From the NCBI RefSeq assembly GCF_024362385.1, contig NZ_CP101466.1, positions 1,798,001-1,862,000 of the forward strand: a stretch of DNA of 64,000 bases. The letters are read 5' to 3'. Position 1 is the stretch's first letter. The number at the start of each line of letters is the position of its first letter. Below the pieces are notes generated by a model. It was not told where the DNA came from. It saw only the letters and a list, made by a program, of their open reading frames with translations, and made no database searches. Source of the stretch: Arthrobacter sp. DNA4 (lineage in GTDB: Bacteria; Actinomycetota; Actinomycetes; Actinomycetales; Micrococcaceae). A program made the translations under genes and the position numbers. Positions 18,642 through 27,881 of this stretch are shown here, one piece after another.

Positions 18642-19025
18642 TTAGAGGTGACCCAGCAGTTTGCGCAGTGTCTCGGCTTCACCTTCGGAGACTGACCCGA
18701 TGAAGCGGGCCAGGACGGCCTCGCGGTCCGGGGCTGACCCAAGGACCTCATGCATGAGTTCGGCGGTGTGGTCTGCACGGCTGGACACTGCCTGGTACCG
18801 GTGCGGGCGGGTTCCGCGTTCGCGCTCAACCAGCCCTTTCTTCTCCAGGCGGGAAAGTACGGTAAGCACCGTTGTGACGGCCAGTTCCTTGCCTTCGTGG
18901 CCCGGACCGCCCTGTGCAGCCGACGTGCGCGCCAGCTGGTCCCGCAGGGTATTGGCCGTAGCCGCTTCCTGGCCCGCCCAGAGCAGGTCCATCACTGCCC
19001 GTTCCAGTTCACCAAGACTAGCCAT
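18642..19025 (-). CDS. BlaI/MecI-family winged-helix repressor
   Basis: 127 residues. The N-terminal winged helix (about 1-75; LGELERAVMDLLW and AVTTVLTVLSRLEKKGLV) and the C-terminal dimerisation helices are typical of BlaI/MecI (PF03965). The start ATG 19025 follows AAAGGA. It lies just before the M56 gene, the usual repressor-sensor pair, and is divergent from cydABDC. No beta-lactamase gene is nearby. Three copies of a 17-bp palindrome with the TAC...GTA character of BlaI sites stand in the shared promoter region, so its likely targets are itself and cydABDC. Loop/wing residues were not compared with known structures. Confidence 0.9.
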   Translation of the reverse strand: MASLGELERAVMDLLWAGQEAATANTLRDQLARTSAAQGGPGHEGKELAVTTVLTVLSRLEKKGLVERERGTRPHRYQAVSSRADHTAELMHEVLGSAPDREAVLARFIGSVSEGEAETLRKLLGHL

Positions 19026-19104
19026 TTCACTTTTCCTTTATTTCCCCGCACCGAACGCTGTAAGGCGGCCGGTGACGTCACGCGGTTGTTCAACTACACA
19101 ACTA

Positions 19105-19110
19105 AATTTA
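19105..19110 (-). promoter_or_regulatory. Candidate -10 (TAAATT) of the BlaI-type gene
   Basis: At 17-base spacing the -35 position (19128-19133) would lie inside the first palindrome, which suggests autorepression. Confidence 0.4.
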
Positions 19111-19128
19111 CCCCGAAACCGCCGAACC

Positions 19129-19145
19129 TTCTACATCGGGTAGAA
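19129..19145. promoter_or_regulatory. Operator copy 1: TTCTAC-ATCGG-GTAGAA
   Basis: 17-bp inverted repeat with perfect 6-bp arms. It is nearest to the BlaI-type gene and overlaps its candidate -35. Confidence 0.7.
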
Positions 19146-19215
19146 CATCTGGCGCGCCGCGTCCCGGTGGGCGATCCTAGGGGAGGTGATTGGTTTTCGC
19201 CCGCCCTCGACCATG

Positions 19216-19232
19216 TTCTACACTTTGTAGAA
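19216..19232. promoter_or_regulatory. Operator copy 2: TTCTACA-CTT-TGTAGAA
   Basis: 17-bp inverted repeat with perfect 7-bp arms, 70 bp before the cydA start; same consensus as the other copies. Confidence 0.75.
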
Positions 19233-19239
19233 GTTACAG

Positions 19240-19256
19240 TTCTACGAAGCGTAGAA
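19240..19256. promoter_or_regulatory. Operator copy 3: TTCTACG-AAG-CGTAGAA
   Basis: 17-bp inverted repeat with perfect 7-bp arms. Its centre is 24 bp from copy 2, a little over two helical turns, so dimers on the two sites could contact each other. Confidence 0.75.
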
Positions 19257-19285
19257 AACTGCATTGGCTAACAGTAGGGACTGCC

Positions 19286-20890
19286 ATGGACGCCTTGGAA
19301 ATCGCACGCTGGCAATTTGGTATCACCACGGTCTACCACTTCATGATGGTGCCGCTGACCATTGGCCTGGGTTTGGTGGTCGCCGTAATCCAGACCGCCT
19401 GGTACCGCACCGGAAAGCCCGAGTACCTGCGCATGACCAAGTTCTGGGGAAAGCTTTTCCTCATCAACTTCATCATGGGCGTTGCCACGGGCATCGTGCA
19501 GGAGTTCCAGTTCGGCATGGCCTGGAGCGAGTACAGCCGCTTCGTCGGTGACGTCTTCGGCGCACCGCTGGCCCTCGAGGCACTCCTCGCCTTCTTTGTC
19601 GAGTCCACCTTCCTGGGTCTGTGGATTTTCGGCTGGAAGCAGCTCAAGCCCGCCATCCACCTGGCCTGCCTCTGGGTGGCCGTCGTAGGATCGGCACTTT
19701 CCGCCTACTTCATCATCGTCGCCAACAGCTGGATGCAGCACCCGGTGGGCGTGGAAATGATCAACGGCCGGCCCGTCATGACCGACGCCTGGGCAGTGTT
19801 CACCAACAACACCGCCCTCGTCGCCGTCCCGCACACCCTGTTCGGCGCCCTCGCCGTGGCCGGCAGATTCCTCCTGGGCATCGCCTGGTACCACCTCTGG
19901 CGGAGACGGCACGACGGCATTGACACAGTGGGTGCCGACGGCAAGGTCATCCCGGGTGAAGACGTCCGCATCCCAGGCCGTGACCGTGCAGACCACAGCG
20001 TGTGGATCCGGTCCCTGCGGATCGGCGCAGTGGTGGCCATGATCTCCTTCGCCGGCACCGCGGTAACCGGCGACCTGCAGGGCAAGCTCATGTTCCAGCA
20101 GCAGCCCATGAAGATGGCCGCAGCGGAGGCCGCCTGCCACGACGGCACCGGCTTCTCCGTCCTGAGCATCGGCAACGTGGGATCCAAGAACTGCGACGAC
20201 GTCGTGGCCGTGATCGAGGTCCCGGGGATCCTGTCCTTCCTGGCCAAGGGTGACTTCACCACCGAGGTCAAGGGTGTCAACAGCCTGCTGCCCGAATACA
20301 AGGCCAACTACGGAACCAACCTGCCGGACAATCCCATTTACGGTGAGCGCGCGGGCCAGGAGATCGAATACGTACCCGTCATGGAAGTCACCTACTGGGG
20401 GTTCCGGATGATGATCGGCTTCGGCGGACTCGCCGCCCTGGCGGCGCTGGTGGCACTCTGGCTCACCCGCAAGGGGACGGTACCCGAGGCGCGGTGGCTC
20501 ATGCGGCTGGCCGTGTTCGGCATCCTGGCACCCTTCGGCGCCAACGCTGCCGGCTGGATCTTCACCGAGATGGGCCGCCAGCCGTTCGTGGTTGCCCCCA
20601 ACCCCGATCCCAGCGGCATTGACCAGGTATTCATGTTCACTGCAGCCGCCGTCTCACCGGGTGTCTCCGCAGGGGAGCTGATCGCCTCCCTGGTGGCCCT
20701 GACCGCCGTGTACGCCGTCCTGCTGGTGGTGGAAGTGAAGCTGCTGGTCAAGTACATCCGCGGCGGTGTGGTCTCCGCGATGCCGGAACTGGGCCACGCA
20801 CCGGCGGACGAAAACGAGGACCAGACGCCCGGGCCCGGCGGCAACGGGGACACCAAGCCCGCCGACGACGTCCTGGCCTTCGCCTACTAA
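19286..20890 (+). CDS. cydA: Cytochrome bd oxidase subunit I (CydA)
   Basis: 534-residue quinol oxidase subunit carrying the hemes. Candidate heme ligands His18 (VYHFMM) and His183 (AVPHTLFG) are present. The Q-loop keeps the quinol Lys and Glu in QQPMKMAAAEA and has two cysteines (AACHDG, KNCDD), as in mycobacterial CydA, where they form a disulfide (recalled). The G-R-Q-P signature follows Glu428. About nine transmembrane helices; hydrophilic C-terminal tail. ATG 19286 is preferred over the longer frame from 19190, which would translate the operators; AGGGA lies upstream. First gene of cydA-cydB-cydDC. Confidence 0.96.
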   Translation: MDALEIARWQFGITTVYHFMMVPLTIGLGLVVAVIQTAWYRTGKPEYLRMTKFWGKLFLINFIMGVATGIVQEFQFGMAWSEYSRFVGDVFGAPLALEALLAFFVESTFLGLWIFGWKQLKPAIHLACLWVAVVGSALSAYFIIVANSWMQHPVGVEMINGRPVMTDAWAVFTNNTALVAVPHTLFGALAVAGRFLLGIAWYHLWRRRHDGIDTVGADGKVIPGEDVRIPGRDRADHSVWIRSLRIGAVVAMISFAGTAVTGDLQGKLMFQQQPMKMAAAEAACHDGTGFSVLSIGNVGSKNCDDVVAVIEVPGILSFLAKGDFTTEVKGVNSLLPEYKANYGTNLPDNPIYGERAGQEIEYVPVMEVTYWGFRMMIGFGGLAALAALVALWLTRKGTVPEARWLMRLAVFGILAPFGANAAGWIFTEMGRQPFVVAPNPDPSGIDQVFMFTAAAVSPGVSAGELIASLVALTAVYAVLLVVEVKLLVKYIRGGVVSAMPELGHAPADENEDQTPGPGGNGDTKPADDVLAFAY

Positions 20891-20929
20891 CCGCATCCGG
20901 CTCCAAAGACCGACCAGAGGAAACACACA

Positions 20930-21979
20930 ATGGAACTGCTTCCCACCATTTGGTTCATCGCCATCGCGGTGCTGTGGACCGGCTACCTCTTCCTGGAGGG
21001 CTTCGACCTGGGCGTCGGCATGCTGATGAAGCTCTTCGCCCGCAACAACACCGAACGCCGCGTGCTGCTGAACACCATCGGACCCGTCTGGGACGGCAAC
21101 GAGGTGTGGCTGCTGACCGCCGGGGGCGCCACCTTCGCCGCCTTCCCGCTCTGGTACGCGTCCTTGTTCTCCGCGCTCTACCTGCCGCTGCTGGTGGTCC
21201 TGCTGGCCCTGATCTTCCGCGCCGTGGCGTTTGAATACCGCGGCAAGGTGGACACCGACAGCTGGCGGAACCGGTGGGACTGGGCCATCGCGCTGGGCTC
21301 CTTCTTCGCAGCCTTCGGCGTGGGCGCCGCCCTGGCCCTCACCACCACCGGCCTTCCGCTGAACGCCAACGGCGACCGCGAGGGCGGCCCCATGGCCTGG
21401 TTCAGCGGCTACGCCCTCCTTGGCGGCGTGGCAGTGGTGGGTTTCTCGCTCCTGCACGCCCTGGCCTTCCTGGCCCTCAAGACCGACGGGGAGGTCCGGC
21501 ACCGGGCCCGCCAGTGGTTCGTGCGGCTGCTGCCGGTCCTGCTCCTGCCCATCGCGGCATGGGCCCTCGCCATCCAGTTCATGGACGGCAAGCCCTGGAC
21601 CTGGGCCGCCGTCGTCCTGGCCGTTGGCGCCGCCATCACTGCCTGGCTGCTGGCACGGAGGGGTTCTGAAGGCAGGGCCTTCCTGGCACTGGGTGCCTTC
21701 CTGGTGCTGGGCACCACCGCCATCTTCGGGGCCGTGTTCCCCGTGGTGCTGCCCTCCACGCTGGACAGCGCCTTCGACCTCACCATCTCCAACGCATCCT
21801 CCTCGGACTACACCCTGGGACTGATGAGCATCGTGGCAGCCTTCGGGCTTCCCCTGGTCATCGCCTACCAGGCCTGGACCTACTGGGTCTTCCGCCGCCG
21901 CGTCAGCGCCGCCCACATCCCGGAAGCCCACAGCTTCCTCCCGGCGGTCGCCGCCAGGGCCTTCACCACCAAGGGCTGA
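20930..21979 (+). CDS. cydB: Cytochrome bd oxidase subunit II (CydB)
   Basis: 349 residues with about nine hydrophobic segments. The N-terminal LWTGYLFLEGFDLGVGML motif and the GPVWDGNEVWLL stretch are hallmarks of CydB. It pairs with CydA to form the membrane-bound high-affinity oxidase. It is 39 bp downstream of cydA, with AGAGGAAAC before ATG 20930, and one base before cydDC, so the three genes form an operon. The length is complete and no lesion is seen. Confidence 0.96.
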   Translation: MELLPTIWFIAIAVLWTGYLFLEGFDLGVGMLMKLFARNNTERRVLLNTIGPVWDGNEVWLLTAGGATFAAFPLWYASLFSALYLPLLVVLLALIFRAVAFEYRGKVDTDSWRNRWDWAIALGSFFAAFGVGAALALTTTGLPLNANGDREGGPMAWFSGYALLGGVAVVGFSLLHALAFLALKTDGEVRHRARQWFVRLLPVLLLPIAAWALAIQFMDGKPWTWAAVVLAVGAAITAWLLARRGSEGRAFLALGAFLVLGTTAIFGAVFPVVLPSTLDSAFDLTISNASSSDYTLGLMSIVAAFGLPLVIAYQAWTYWVFRRRVSAAHIPEAHSFLPAVAARAFTTKG

Positions 21980-21980
21980 C

Positions 21981-24900
21981 GTGCGCCCAACTTTCCCCGC
22001 CGGTCCGTCAACCCGTTCAGCCATCTACTGGCTGGGACTCCTGGCCGCGCTCAAGGCCCTGTCCCTGGTCCTGATCGGGCAGGCAGTGGCCTCCGTCCTG
22101 GCGGGACTGGTTGCCGGGAACCCGGCGTGGGGGAGCCAACTGACCGCTGGACTTGCCGGCGTCGTCCTCCGCTCCCTGACCGTGTGGGGCCAGGCCGTCG
22201 GTGCACGCCGCGCGGCACTGGGCGTGAAGGAGGAGCTCCGCGCCGAGCTGCTGGAGCGCGCCCTGCGCACCGGCGTCCGCGGCTCCGGCCCCAGCGGCGG
22301 CGGCCTTGCGGTCCTTGCCACCCGCGGCCTGGACGCCCTGGACAGCTACTACACCCAGTTCCTTCCCGCGCTGGTCAACTGCGCCGCCGTTCCGCTGCTG
22401 CTGGGGGCGAGGATCCTCTTCGCGGACTGGGTCAGCGCGCTGGTCATCGTGCTGACGGTGCCGCTGATCCCGGTGTTCATGGTGCTGATCGGCAGGTACA
22501 CAGAGGACAGCGTGCGGCAGGCCCAGGCCTCGCTGGCACGGCTGTCGGCGCACATGCTGGAGCTTGCCAAGGGCCTGCCGGTCCTGGTGGGGCTGGGCCG
22601 GGCCACCGCCCAACGCAAGGCCCTTGAAGAGATATCGGAGGACTACCGCTCGCGCACCATGGGCACTTTGCGCACCGCGTTCCTGTCCGCGCTGGCCCTG
22701 GAACTCATTGCCACCATCTCGGTGGCAGTGGTGGCCGTCTTCATCGGCGTCCGGCTGGTCCATGGCGACATGCCGCTGGAGGCCGGCCTGCTGGCGCTCC
22801 TCCTCGCACCGGACTGCTACCTTCCGCTGCGGGAACTTGGCACCGCCCACCACGCCAGCGACGACGGCAGGGTGGCACTCGCAGCAACAGAATCCGTGAC
22901 CGGGGCCCCCGAGGCTGCACCGCTGCCCGCTGCGAAGGCCGGCAGGCCGGGCGCTCCCTTGGAGATCAACGGGCTCACCGTCACCTATGCCGGCCGGTCC
23001 GGAGCCGCCGTCGGGCCGCTCACGTTCACCGCGCCGCAGGACAGGATTACGGCCCTGGACGGCCCCAGCGGCGCCGGCAAGAGCACCGTCCTGGGCGTTC
23101 TGGCGGGAACGATCGGCGACGGCGACGGGACCGCTATTACTGGGTCCATCAGCGGACTGGACCGCCGCGCGGTGGCCTGGGTGCCACAGCACCCCGTCAT
23201 GGTGGCCGGAACCGTCCTGGACGAGGTCCTGCTCTACCTCTCACCGGACCCCGCGCACGGCCCGGACAGGTTCGCCGCGGAAGAGGCTGCGCGCCGCTGC
23301 CTGGAACGCGCCGGCGCAGGGCACCTGGCCGCAAAGCACCAGGCCGAATTGAGCCCGGGCGAGCTGCGCCGGGTGGCACTTGCCCGCGGCCTTGCCCGGA
23401 TCGACGCCGGCGCCACCCTCCTGCTGCTCGACGAACCCACCGCCCACCTCGATGACGCGTCCGCCGTGATCGTCGAGGACGCCATCCGCCGGCTCCGCGG
23501 CCAGGCTACCGTGATCCTGGTGGCCCACAACCAGCGCACCCGGCAACTGGCGGACGTGCTGGTACCGGTGGCCCCGGCGGGCGGGGGCGCCGCTGCAGCC
23601 CACCAAGAGAGCGCTGCTGCCGCGTTGCTGCCCGCCACCGTACCCACCACCCTCCCAGCCGGCCCGGCAGGAGCCGCCGCCGCAGACGAGGGGGCCCCGG
23701 ACGGCGCCTCCACGGACAACCCCGCCACACGAAACCCGGCCGACGGCGCCCCTGCACAGGCTGTCCCCGGCGCTGCCCGCCTCCTGGCCGCCCTTCTGGC
23801 ACCGGTCCGGGGCAAGTTCGCGGCCGCGGCCCTCGTCGGCACCCTGGCGGCCGTCTTCGCCGTCGCGCTTTCCGGCCTGTCCGGCTGGCTCATCATCCGG
23901 GCCAGCGAACAACCACCCATCCTGTACCTCCTGACCGCCATCGTGGGCGTCCGGTTCTTCGGTATTGGCCGGGCTGTCTTCCGCTACTGGGAACGGCTGC
24001 TGCTGCACGACGCCGTGTTCGCCGCGCTCACGCGCCTCCGCGGCCGCCTCTGGGAGTCGCTGAGCCGCAGGGCCCTGTCGCTGCGGCGGCTCCTGCAGGG
24101 CGGCAACGTGCTGGGAACGGTGATCGACGACGTCGACACCGTCCGTGACCTCCTGCCGCGCGTGGTCCTGCCGCCCGTCACGGCGCTCGCGGTGTCCGTC
24201 CTGGCCGTTGCAGCCACCGGCATCCTGGTGCCGGACGCCCTTCCAGCCGTGGTGGCCGCAGCCATCAGCGGCCTGCTGCTGGCGCCCGCCGCCGCCCTGT
24301 GGGGCGACCGCAAATCCGCCGCCGCCGAGCAATCCCTGCGGTCGGGCGTCCTGCGCCGCGTCACCGCTGCCCTCGATGCCCGGGCCGAACTGCACGCAAA
24401 CGGCGTGGCGCCCCGCGTGCTTGACGCGCTGCTGGCCGAGGACCAGGAAGCCACCCGGGCATCGCAGCGTTCCGCCTGGGCCGACGGCCTGGGGCATGGG
24501 ATCGCCACCGCGGCCTGCGGGACGGCGGCACTGGCGGCCGCGTGGCTGGCCGGCCCCGGCGTCATCTCGGCCCAGGTGGCCCCGGCGACGGCGGCCGTGG
24601 TGGTCCTGCTGCTGCTCGCGCTGGTGGAACCCTACGCGGCGATGACGACGGCGGTGCGCCAGTACCCTGCGCTGCGTTCCGTCCTGCACCGGGTGGGGGA
24701 GTCCGGGGCCCTTGACGGCGGCGCAACCCTCGAGGGAGGGGAAACCCCTGACGGCCTGCAGCGTGTTCCCCCCAGGGCCGGGAAAGCACCCGGCGTTGAG
24801 CTGGTGGATCTGGCCGCGGCATGGCCGGGCGGCTCTCCGGTGTTCTCCGGCGTGGATGCGGTGGCAGTCCCGGGACGTTGGCTGGCGGTCACCGGGCCGT

Positions 24901-25443
24901 CCGGTTCCGGCAAATCCACGCTGCTCTCGGTGCTGCTGGGCTTCCTGCCACCGGCATCCGGTCAGGTCATGGTCACCGGCCGGGCTGCCTGGTGCCCCCA
25001 GGAGGCCCACCTGTTCGATTCCACCATCCGGGGAAACCTCCTGCTGGGACGGTACCACGAACGGCGCGCCCCCGGCAGCGGACCACGACCTGGAGGCCGT
25101 CCTGGCCGCCGTCGGACTTTCCGCGCTGGTGGGCCGGCTGCCGGCGGGGTTGGACACCCGGATCGGTCCCGGCGGTGCCTTCCTCAGCGGCGGCGAGCGC
25201 CAGCGGCTGGCCGTGGCGCGGACCCTGTTGACCGGCGCTGAAGTCATCCTGCTGGATGAGCCCACCGCCCACCTGGATGCCGGGTCCGCGGCCGCCATGC
25301 TGGCCGACCTGCGCGCTGGACTGCGGGACCGGACCGTGGTGCTGGTGACCCACAACCCCGCTGACATCCACGCCGGCGACGCCCGGCTGGAGCTTTCAGC
25401 CTCCGCCGGGCAGCCCCGGGGATCCCTGGCACCCTCGCGCTGA
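21981..25443 (+). pseudogene. cydDC: Fused CydD-CydC ABC exporter, interrupted by a +1 frameshift
   Basis: GTG 21981 opens a CydD-CydC fusion: CydD membrane domain (about 1-290), first nucleotide-binding domain (Walker A GPSGAGKST, signature LSPGEL, Walker B LLLLDEPTAHLD), an Ala/Pro linker (about 535-595), CydC membrane domain (about 600-900) and second Walker A GPSGSGKSTLL. At a C5 run, 25069-25073, the frame leaves the coding frame and ends at 25241 in Arg/Pro-rich nonsense. Removing one C restores APAADHDLEAVLAAVGL and the rest of the second domain (LSGGERQRLAV, VILLDEPTAHLD) to TGA 25443, giving 1153 residues. CydDC exports cysteine/glutathione and is needed to assemble cytochrome bd. 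Either a recent lesion or a homopolymer error. Confidence 0.85.
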
Positions 25444-25503
25444 GCACGCCTTGCCTTACCCCACCGCCTGCCCCAGCGCCGCGCCGGCAACCTGACCCCG
25501 CCG

Positions 25504-26022
25504 TCAGCCGTCGACGTCGTGGAGGTGATGGACTACGTCGTGCAGGAAGTACTGGGAGAGCGTCAAGACGGTGAACTCCGAGCCGTTGCTGCGCAGGCCC
25601 TTGCGGGCCCAGTCCTCTTCGGGGACGCCGGCGAAGGACTCGGCGGCCTCGTGGCCTTCCGCAGCCAGTTCCGGACCCACCTCGGACGGGTCGGCGTTGG
25701 CGTAGTCCTTTTCAACGGCTGTCTGGTCCTGGTCCCAGTCCGCGAAGCGGGCGCCATCCTCCGCGAGCATCAGGTTCAGGCGCTGGTTGAAAAGGGTGAA
25801 AACGTCCCGCACATGGCACGCGTACTCCAGCGCGGACCAGGTCTGCCCGTCGGGACGCTCCGCCGCGTCCGGCCGGCGGAGGACGGCCAGCCACCGGGGA
25901 ATCATGCTTTCGATGCTTCCGGGAACCGTGGCGGGGGTGGCCGTGGAGGCATGGAAATTGCATTCCGGGCAGGGCCGTGACAGGACCCAGGTCCAGTCCT
26001 TTTCATCAGGAACGATAGGCAT
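25504..26022 (-). CDS. DinB-like four-helix metalloprotein
   Basis: 172 residues. A His in ACHVRDVF and the C-terminal HDVVHHLHDV match the metal triad of the DinB/YfiT fold; the region from about 40 to 170 is helical. An N-terminal segment has a CPEC motif. Members include bacillithiol- or mycothiol-dependent transferases and uncharacterised stress proteins; the substrate is unknown. ATG 26022 lies six bases after a TAGACT -10. It is divergent from the ABC exporter genes. Confidence 0.8.
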   Translation of the reverse strand: MPIVPDEKDWTWVLSRPCPECNFHASTATPATVPGSIESMIPRWLAVLRRPDAAERPDGQTWSALEYACHVRDVFTLFNQRLNLMLAEDGARFADWDQDQTAVEKDYANADPSEVGPELAAEGHEAAESFAGVPEEDWARKGLRSNGSEFTVLTLSQYFLHDVVHHLHDVDG

Positions 26023-26028
26023 GGGAGC

Positions 26029-26034
26029 AGTCTA
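26029..26034 (-). promoter_or_regulatory. -10 element (TAGACT) of the DinB-like gene
   Basis: TAGACT, six bases, then ATG 26022 on the minus strand; leaderless arrangement. Confidence 0.5.
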
Positions 26035-26079
26035 AGCCGTGCGGGCCAAAAGACTCTGGGGCGGGTGCAGCGGCCCGGC

Positions 26080-26085
26080 TAGCGT
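26080..26085 (+). promoter_or_regulatory. -10 element (TAGCGT) of the ABC ATPase gene
   Basis: TAGCGT, six bases, then ATG 26092. The two divergent -10 elements in this 69-bp gap are 45 bp apart. Confidence 0.5.
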
Positions 26086-26091
26086 GGCCGC

Positions 26092-27072
26092 ATGAGCCCG
26101 GAAGCGCGCCTGGGCGCGGAGAGTATGGTGCAGCTGGCCGGCCTGACGAAGCGGTTCGGCCGGAACACAGCGCTCGACGACGTGACCCTCACCATTGAAC
26201 CGGGCGAGGTGTTCGGATACCTGGGCCCGAACGGGGCAGGCAAGACCACCACCATCCGGCTCCTGATGGGGATGCTGCGGCCCACGTCCGGCACGGCGTC
26301 AATCCTGGGACTGGATGCCTGGCGCCAGTCCCGGGACGTCCACCGGGTGGTGGGCTACGTGCCCGGCGAGCCCGCGCTGTACGACCGCCTCACTGGGCAC
26401 CAACACGTGGCCTATTGTTCCCACTTGCGGCACCGGGACGACCGTCAGCGGGCGGCAGAGGTGGCAGCCCGGCTGGAACTCGATCTGGACCGACCTGCCC
26501 GCACGCTGTCACGCGGAAACCGCCAGAAGCTCGCCGTCGTCCTGGCGGTCATGTCCAGGCCGCGGCTGCTGGTGCTGGACGAACCAACCAGCGGGATCGA
26601 CCCGCTGGTGCAGCAGGTGTTCCACGCCATCCTGCGTGAACACACAGCCGACGGCGGCTCGGCCCTGTTCTCTTCCCACGTCCTGGGCGAGGTGGAGCGC
26701 GTCGCGGACCGGATCGGGGTGGTGCGCGCGGGCAGGCTGGTTGCCGTGGAGCGGCTGCAGGACCTGGCAGCCCGCTCCCTGCACCGGGTGCGTGCCCGCT
26801 TTGCCGGGGAGGTGCCGGCGGCTGGTTTTGCCGCCGTCCCCGGCGTGCGGGACCTGCTGGTGGACGGCCGGACGCTGAGCTGCAACGCCCCGCAGTCTGC
26901 CCTGGACGCTCTGTTGAAACTTGTCAGCGCCGGGGAAGTGGAGGATTTCGAGTGCTCCGAGGCGCCGCTGGAAGAGATGTTCCTGAGCTACTACGGGATG
27001 GACCATGCCGGCAGCGCCGCGCCCAGTCCAGCCGAAAGTGTGGCCGGATCGGCGGCGCACCATGCTGGCTAG
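26092..27072 (+). CDS. ABC transporter ATP-binding protein
   Basis: 326 residues. Walker A GPNGAGKTT near residue 48, signature in the L-S-R-G-N-R-Q-K form, and Walker B LLVLDEPTSGID are clear. This is the DrrA/CcmA-like exporter class; the C-terminal 80 residues are a regulatory extension. No Shine-Dalgarno site is seen and a TAGCGT -10 lies six bases before the ATG, so the message is probably leaderless. It overlaps the permease gene by 11 bases. The substrate is unknown (antibiotic, lipid or bacitracin-type efflux are possible). Confidence 0.9.
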   Translation: MSPEARLGAESMVQLAGLTKRFGRNTALDDVTLTIEPGEVFGYLGPNGAGKTTTIRLLMGMLRPTSGTASILGLDAWRQSRDVHRVVGYVPGEPALYDRLTGHQHVAYCSHLRHRDDRQRAAEVAARLELDLDRPARTLSRGNRQKLAVVLAVMSRPRLLVLDEPTSGIDPLVQQVFHAILREHTADGGSALFSSHVLGEVERVADRIGVVRAGRLVAVERLQDLAARSLHRVRARFAGEVPAAGFAAVPGVRDLLVDGRTLSCNAPQSALDALLKLVSAGEVEDFECSEAPLEEMFLSYYGMDHAGSAAPSPAESVAGSAAHHAG

Positions 27073-27862
27073 CGTCCTGCTGAAGACCCTCCGGGACCAG
27101 GGCAGGCTGCTGGTGGCCTGGGCCGTATCCCTTGCCCTTATCGTGGCCATGTACGCAGCCGTCTGGCCCTCAGTGAAGTCCCAGCCCTCCATCAGCAGCT
27201 TCATCGAGCAGATGCCGGAGGCGTTCCGTTCGCTTTTCGCCACCTCCAGCGCCGACATGTCCACTCCCACCGGATACATCCAGGTGGAGCTGCTGTCCTT
27301 CATGGGGCCGATTGCGGTGCTGGTTTACGCCGTCAGCACGGGTGCGGGAGCAATCGGCGGCGAAGAAGACCGGCACACCATGGACCTGCTGCTCTCCAAC
27401 CCCGTGGGGCGGGGCCGGGTGGTGGTGGACAAGTTCCTGGCCATGGTGCTGGGCACCTTCCTGCTGGCCGCCGTGCTGGGAATATCGCTGGTGCTGGAGG
27501 GCAGCATGGTGGACCTGGTCCTTCCGGCCGACAAGGTGGCTGCCGCCATGCTGCATTTAGCGCTGCTGGGCGTCGTTTTCGGTGCCCTGGCCCTTGCCCT
27601 TTCAGCAGGGACCGGACGGACCGGGCTCAGCCGCGGTGTTCCGGCCGTGCTGGCCGTCCTCGCCTACATCGTCAACGCCCTGGCGCCCCTGGTGGACGTC
27701 TTCGACCGGATCCAGAAGGTGTCGCCCTTCTTCCAGTACATCGCCCACGACCCGTTGCGGAACGGCACCGCCTGGGACAGTGTGCTGGTGTCCGCGGCCA
27801 CCATTGCGGTGCTGGTGGCGCTCGCCGTCGCCGGGTTCCGGCGCAGGGACGTAGCCGGCTGA
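27062..27862 (+). CDS. ABC transporter permease (ABC-2 type)
   Basis: 266 residues with six hydrophobic segments (first at about 15-35). It is an ABC-2 permease of the type that accompanies DrrA-like ATPases; the G-A-G-A-I-G-G-E-E-D-R-H-T-M-D-L-L stretch after the second helix is characteristic of that family. The start ATG 27062 lies inside the end of the ATPase gene, so the two are translationally coupled. It converges on parC with a 19-bp gap. Confidence 0.88.
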   Translation: MLASVLLKTLRDQGRLLVAWAVSLALIVAMYAAVWPSVKSQPSISSFIEQMPEAFRSLFATSSADMSTPTGYIQVELLSFMGPIAVLVYAVSTGAGAIGGEEDRHTMDLLLSNPVGRGRVVVDKFLAMVLGTFLLAAVLGISLVLEGSMVDLVLPADKVAAAMLHLALLGVVFGALALALSAGTGRTGLSRGVPAVLAVLAYIVNALAPLVDVFDRIQKVSPFFQYIAHDPLRNGTAWDSVLVSAATIAVLVALAVAGFRRRDVAG

Positions 27863-27881
27863 GCAGGCGGTGGCCGCAGCC

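Noticed and set aside
19190..19285. Upstream start for cydA at 19190
   Set aside because: It would translate the palindromes and add 32 Arg/Ser-rich residues; ATG 19286 has a ribosome site and gives the conserved CydA N-terminus.
23241..25490. 749-codon open frame antisense to cydDC
   Set aside because: Low-complexity Gly/Gln/Arg sequence, a typical GC shadow.
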